Assembly (NCBI RefSeq): GCF_001713455.1 | Contig: NZ_CP016464.1 | Span: 2,528,001-2,592,000 of the forward strand | DNA length: 64,000 nucleotides | Source: Bosea sp. RAC05 | Lineage (GTDB): Bacteria > Pseudomonadota > Alphaproteobacteria > Rhizobiales > Beijerinckiaceae | Direction of reading: 5' to 3' | Part shown: piece after piece, positions 60,831 to 64,000 of the stretch | How positions within the stretch are numbered: position 1 is the first letter of the stretch | Layout of the letters: each line of letters starts with the position of its first letter | Made by a program: the position numbers and the translations under genes | The notes under the pieces: generated by a model | Database searches by the model: none | What the model was told of the DNA's origin: nothing | What the model saw: the letters and a program-made list of their open reading frames with translations, nothing else

Positions 60831-61799
60831 ATGCGTCGGATCAAGGTTCTCTGTCTCGCCGCCCTGGCGTCGGCCGCGCTCGCGACCTCCGCCATGGCCC
60901 AGGCCTATCCCAGCCGCGGCGTCCGGGTGATCGTGCCCTTCGGCGCGGGCGGCCCGGCCGACATCTATGCCAGGGCCGTCGGCCAGCAGCTGCAGGAGGC
61001 GCTGAAGCAGCCCTTCACCATCGAGAACAAGCCGGGTGCGGGTGCCGTCATCGGCACCACCGAGGCCGCGCGCGCCGCGCCCGACGGCTACACCCTGTTG
61101 ATGATGTCCAACACGCACACCGCCAACGAGACGCTGATCCCGAGCAAGGGCTACAATCTCACCAAGGATCTGGTCCCGGTCGCGCCCGTCAACGAGGCCG
61201 ATCTGGTGATCGTGGTCAATCCGGCGGTCGAGGCGAAGACGCTGCAGGAGTTCATCGCGCTCGCCAAGACCAAGCCGAAGCAGCTCAACTACGCCTCCTC
61301 GGGCGTCGGCACGCCCTATCACCTGGCCGGCGAGAGCTTCAAGGCGCTGAGCGGCACCGACATCGTGCATGTGCCCCATCGCGGCAGCGGCGAGGCGCGC
61401 TCCAACGTCATCGGTGGCCATGTCCAGATGATGATCGACTCAGTCACCACCATGGCGCCGAGCATCGCGGCCGGCCAGGTGAGGGCGCTCGCCACGACAG
61501 GCGCCACCCGCTCGGCGCTGCTGCCGGATGTGCCCACCGCCGCCGAGGCCGGGCTGAAGGATTATGAGGCGACGATCTGGCTCGGCTTTATGGCCCCGGC
61601 CGGCACGCCGCAGCCGATCGTCGATCTGCTGAACGCCGAGATCCGCAAGGCGCAGGCGCGGCCCGATGTGAAGGCGGCCTGGGCCAAGCAGGGCACGGCC
61701 GGCATGGACATGAGCCCGGCGCAGTTCGGCGACTTCATCAAGGCCGACATCGCCAAATGGGCCAAGATCATCGAGACCGCGAACATCAAGGTGAACTGA
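60831..61799 (+). CDS. TctC/Bug-family solute-binding protein
   Basis: A 322-residue periplasmic binding protein of the tripartite tricarboxylate transporter (Bug) family. The signal peptide is MRRIKVLCLAALASAALATSAMAQ; the mature start YPSRGVRVIVPFGAGGPADIYAR and IENKPGAGAVIGTTEAA are family hallmarks. The ribosome-binding site CAGGAGGAGGAA is strong. No TctA/TctB membrane partner is in the window, as is common for Bug proteins. The ligand is probably the carboxylated substrate of the adjacent hydroxylase, by inference. Confidence 0.93.
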   Translation: MRRIKVLCLAALASAALATSAMAQAYPSRGVRVIVPFGAGGPADIYARAVGQQLQEALKQPFTIENKPGAGAVIGTTEAARAAPDGYTLLMMSNTHTANETLIPSKGYNLTKDLVPVAPVNEADLVIVVNPAVEAKTLQEFIALAKTKPKQLNYASSGVGTPYHLAGESFKALSGTDIVHVPHRGSGEARSNVIGGHVQMMIDSVTTMAPSIAAGQVRALATTGATRSALLPDVPTAAEAGLKDYEATIWLGFMAPAGTPQPIVDLLNAEIRKAQARPDVKAAWAKQGTAGMDMSPAQFGDFIKADIAKWAKIIETANIKVN

Positions 61800-61803
61800 G
61801 GCG

Positions 61804-62283
61804 ATGGAGGCCGGCACGCGCCTGACCGTCAACGGCACGGGCCGGACGCTGGCCTCGGCGCCCGACACGATGCTGCTCGACGTCCTGCGCGGCGAGCTCG
61901 GCCTCAAGGCGGCGCGATTCGGCTGCGGCGAGGGCCTCTGCGGCTCTTGCCGCGTCCTCGTCGACGGGCACGCCGTCGCCTCCTGCAACACGCCGCTCTG
62001 GTCGGTCGCGGGGCGCGAGGTCACGACGCCGGAGGGGCTGGGCACGGCGGATGCGCCCCATCCCGTGCAGGCGGCGCTGATCGCCGAGCAGGCGGCGCAA
62101 TGCGGCTACTGCATCTCCGGCATCGTCGTCAGCGCCGCGGCCCTGCTGGCGCACACGCCCGATCCCGACGATGCGGCGATCCGGGCCGCGCTCGACCCCA
62201 ATCTCTGCCGCTGCGGCGCGCATAACCGCATCCTGCGCGCCGTCCGTCGCGCCGCTGCCGCGATGAGGGATCGCGCGGCATGA
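61804..62283 (+). CDS. Molybdenum hydroxylase 2Fe-2S subunit (NicA/IorA-like)
   Basis: A 159-residue subunit. The first cluster uses Cys41, 46, 49 and 61 (CGEGLCGSC...SC) and the second Cys100, 103, 135 and 137 (CGYC...CRC). The ATG is 4 bases after the TctC stop and its own stop overlaps the next start as ATGA. Together with the permuted Mo subunit that follows, it matches two-subunit enzymes such as nicotinate dehydrogenase NicAB and isoquinoline 1-oxidoreductase IorAB. Confidence 0.93.
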   Translation: MEAGTRLTVNGTGRTLASAPDTMLLDVLRGELGLKAARFGCGEGLCGSCRVLVDGHAVASCNTPLWSVAGREVTTPEGLGTADAPHPVQAALIAEQAAQCGYCISGIVVSAAALLAHTPDPDDAAIRAALDPNLCRCGAHNRILRAVRRAAAAMRDRAA

Positions 62284-64000
62284 GCGCCGCGACCCTCCTT
62301 CCCGCAGGGCTGCGGGTGACGCCGCGGCTCGACCGCTGGCTTTCGATCTCGCCCGAGGGGCATGTCACGCTCTCGCCCGGCAAGGTCGAGATCGGCCAGG
62401 GCATTCTCACCGCGCTCGCCCAGATCTGCGCCGACGAACTCGACATCGCCATCGAGCGCGTGCGCCTGCGGCCGGCCAACACCGCGACGAGCCCCAATGA
62501 GGGCGTCACCTCCGGTAGCCTCTCGGTCTCCGATTGCGGCCTCTCGGTTCGGCTCGCGGCAGCCCAGACGCGCGGGCTCTTCCTTGCGGAAGCCGCGCGA
62601 CTGTTGTCGGTGCCGCAGGAGGCGCTATCGGTCGAGGACGGCGCCATTACCGGGCCCGGCAATCTCGCCACCAGCTATTGGGAACTGGCCGGACAGGTCT
62701 CGCTCGCCTGTTCTGCCGATCCTGCGGTGCAGGCGAAAGCGCCCGGCGCGCGCACCCTGGCGGGCCGCCCGGTCCCGCGCATCGACCTTGCCGGCAAGGT
62801 CTTCGGCACGCGGCCCTTCATCCACGATCTCGACGAACCCGGCCTGCTCCATGGCCGCGTCCTGCGCCCGCCGCGCCCCGGCGCGACGCTGGAGAGCCTG
62901 GACGAGGCGGCGCCGGCCGGCCTCGACGGGCTGGTCGCTTGGGTGCGGGACGGCAGCTTTATCGGCCTCGTCTGCGAGAGCGAGGTCCAGGCCGAGGCCG
63001 CCCTCGGCCGCCTCGCCACGGCGGCGCGCTGGACCGGTGGTTTCGAGCTGCCGGACCAGCACGATCTCTGCGCCTGGCTGCAAACCGAGCCGGCGGAGGC
63101 GTCCATCGTCGATCTCCGCGAGGGCCCGGCGCCATCGCCTGCGACCCGCCGGCTGGTGCGCCGCTACCTCAAGCCCTATCTCGCCCATGCCTCGATCGGC
63201 CCCTCCTGCGCGATCGCCACCTGGGCGGAGGATGGCCTTCGCGTCGTCACCCACAGCCAGGGCGTCTTCAACCTGCGGGCGGATCTCGCGCTCGTCTTCG
63301 GCCTGCCGGAGGACGCGATCGTCGTCGGCCATGCCGAGGGCGCCGGCTGCTACGGCCACAACGGCGCCGACGATGCCGCGCTCGACGCCGCGCTGCTGGC
63401 GCGCGCCGTGCCCGGCCGCCCGGTGCGCCTGCGCTGGTCGCGCGCCGACGAGTTGGCGCGCTCGCCCTTCGGGGCCGCGATGGCGATCGAGATCGCCGCC
63501 GAGGTCGGGGACGACGGCCGCATCGCGGGCTGGAGCCACGAGATCTGGAGCAACGGCTATGTCGCACGGCCCGGCCGCGCCGGTAGCCCGGCCCTGCTGG
63601 CGAGCTTCGATCTCGAAAAGCCGTTCCCGCTCTACATCTCGCAGGATCCGCCGCTGGCGGGTGGCGGCGGAGCCCAGCGCAATGCCGTGCCGCTCTACGA
63701 TTTCCCCTCCTGGCGCATCGCCAAGAACCGCCTGCTGACCATGCCGTTGCGGACGTCCTCGATGCGCGCGCTCGGCGCCTTCGGCAATGTCTTCGCCATC
63801 GAATCGATGATGGACGAGCTCGCCCATGAGCAAGGCGAGGACCCGCTCGCCTTCCGCCTGCGCCATCTCGGCGACGCGCGGGCGCGCACCGTGCTGGAGC
63901 GCGCCGCCGCGATGGCGGATGGGGGCGGACCCGTCCTGGAGGGCAGGGGGCGTGGACTCGCCTTCGCGCGCTACAAGAACACCGGCGCCTATTGCGCCGT
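62280..64000 (+). CDS. Molybdenum hydroxylase Mo-binding subunit (NicB/IorB-like), 3' end cut by window
   Basis: The frame opens at ATG 62280 (ATGA overlap with the 2Fe-2S gene) and stays open to the last base, giving at least 573 residues. The N-terminus reads RLDRWLSISPEGHVTLSPGKVEIGQGILTALAQICADELD, which in ordinary Mo subunits lies in the second half. This order is the NicB/IorB type, where the IGQG segment comes first. VFGTRPFIHDLDEPGLLHGRVLRPP starts the usual first-half domain. The QGVF and AEGAGCYGHNGADD segments and MRALGAFGN are Mo-pterin regions. The catalytic Glu and any cytochrome c domains lie beyond the window. Substrate is likely an N-heteroaromatic ring. Confidence 0.88.
   Translation, partial: MSAATLLPAGLRVTPRLDRWLSISPEGHVTLSPGKVEIGQGILTALAQICADELDIAIERVRLRPANTATSPNEGVTSGSLSVSDCGLSVRLAAAQTRGLFLAEAARLLSVPQEALSVEDGAITGPGNLATSYWELAGQVSLACSADPAVQAKAPGARTLAGRPVPRIDLAGKVFGTRPFIHDLDEPGLLHGRVLRPPRPGATLESLDEAAPAGLDGLVAWVRDGSFIGLVCESEVQAEAALGRLATAARWTGGFELPDQHDLCAWLQTEPAEASIVDLREGPAPSPATRRLVRRYLKPYLAHASIGPSCAIATWAEDGLRVVTHSQGVFNLRADLALVFGLPEDAIVVGHAEGAGCYGHNGADDAALDAALLARAVPGRPVRLRWSRADELARSPFGAAMAIEIAAEVGDDGRIAGWSHEIWSNGYVARPGRAGSPALLASFDLEKPFPLYISQDPPLAGGGGAQRNAVPLYDFPSWRIAKNRLLTMPLRTSSMRALGAFGNVFAIESMMDELAHEQGEDPLAFRLRHLGDARARTVLERAAAMADGGGPVLEGRGRGLAFARYKNTGAYCA

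Noticed and set aside
1-64000. tRNA genes, rRNA genes, CRISPR arrays, insertion sequences, phage genes
   Set aside because: None seen on reading through. No integrase or transposase motifs and no direct-repeat arrays with unique spacers.

Overview
The window is about 64 kb of GC-rich DNA (roughly two thirds G+C by eye) with tightly packed genes, many ATGA/GTGA start-stop overlaps and rich amino-acid/peptide importer content. It looks like chromosome or megaplasmid from a Hyphomicrobiales alphaproteobacterium of the Bosea / Bradyrhizobium / Rhodopseudomonas kind. This is inferred from base composition, gene families and a dispersed palindrome with CGTCATTGCGAG arms; no rRNA or other marker gene is present to fix the genus. 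No tRNA, CRISPR array, transposase or integrase was seen.

Layout: (1) 1-6520, plus strand: a polar amino-acid ABC importer (binding protein cut by the window edge, two permeases, ATPase) interleaved with an argininosuccinate-lyase-fold enzyme, an FAD amine/amino-acid oxidase and an SDR. (2) 6702-46447, minus strand: an almost unbroken co-directional run of 34 genes. Read in its own direction it starts with an AtzE-type amidase and an AtzG-like partner, two near-duplicate peptide-type binding proteins and a Dpp-type permease/ATPase set. An AbrB-type membrane protein and a dense hydrolase block follow (four more amidases, one with an overlapping AtzG-like partner, two isochorismatase-fold cysteine hydrolases). 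Next come a LivJ-type binding protein, an AraC regulator and LivHMG, then a LivF-type ATPase fused to a Tm-1-like (UPF0261) domain and the TIM-barrel partner of that domain. Last are a giant SPFH/coiled-coil membrane protein, two SRPBCC proteins, a molybdenum hydroxylase (FAD, 2Fe-2S and a split Mo subunit) with MoxR and VWA assembly factors, a TIM-barrel amidohydrolase, a metallo-beta-lactamase-fold lactonase and an SMP-30/isochorismatase-fold fusion. (3) 46926-49029, plus: a GntR regulator and a cytosine-deaminase-like hydrolase. (4) 49039-58888, minus: three amidohydrolases, a second peptide-type importer with fused ATPases, and a small ORF. (5) 59041-64000, plus: a second GntR regulator with matching operators on both sides, an FAH-family hydrolase, a TctC-type binding protein and a NicAB/IorAB-type molybdenum hydroxylase that runs off the end.

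Taken together the window reads as a catabolic island for nitrogen-containing small molecules, probably N-heterocycles and the amides/ureides made when their rings open. Solute-binding proteins and importers bring substrates in, two molybdenum hydroxylases could add oxygen to a heterocyclic ring, deaminases/amidohydrolases/lactonases could open rings, and amidases plus cysteine hydrolases could release ammonia. The compound itself cannot be read from the sequence. The most unusual parts are the LivF-Tm-1-like fusion next to its TIM-barrel partner, an AtzG-like domain fused to a cysteine hydrolase, the SMP-30/cysteine-hydrolase fusion whose nucleophile is Ser instead of Cys, the split Mo subunit with a proline-rich tail, the SPFH protein with 44-residue repeats, and two sets of palindromes that suggest two regulons.
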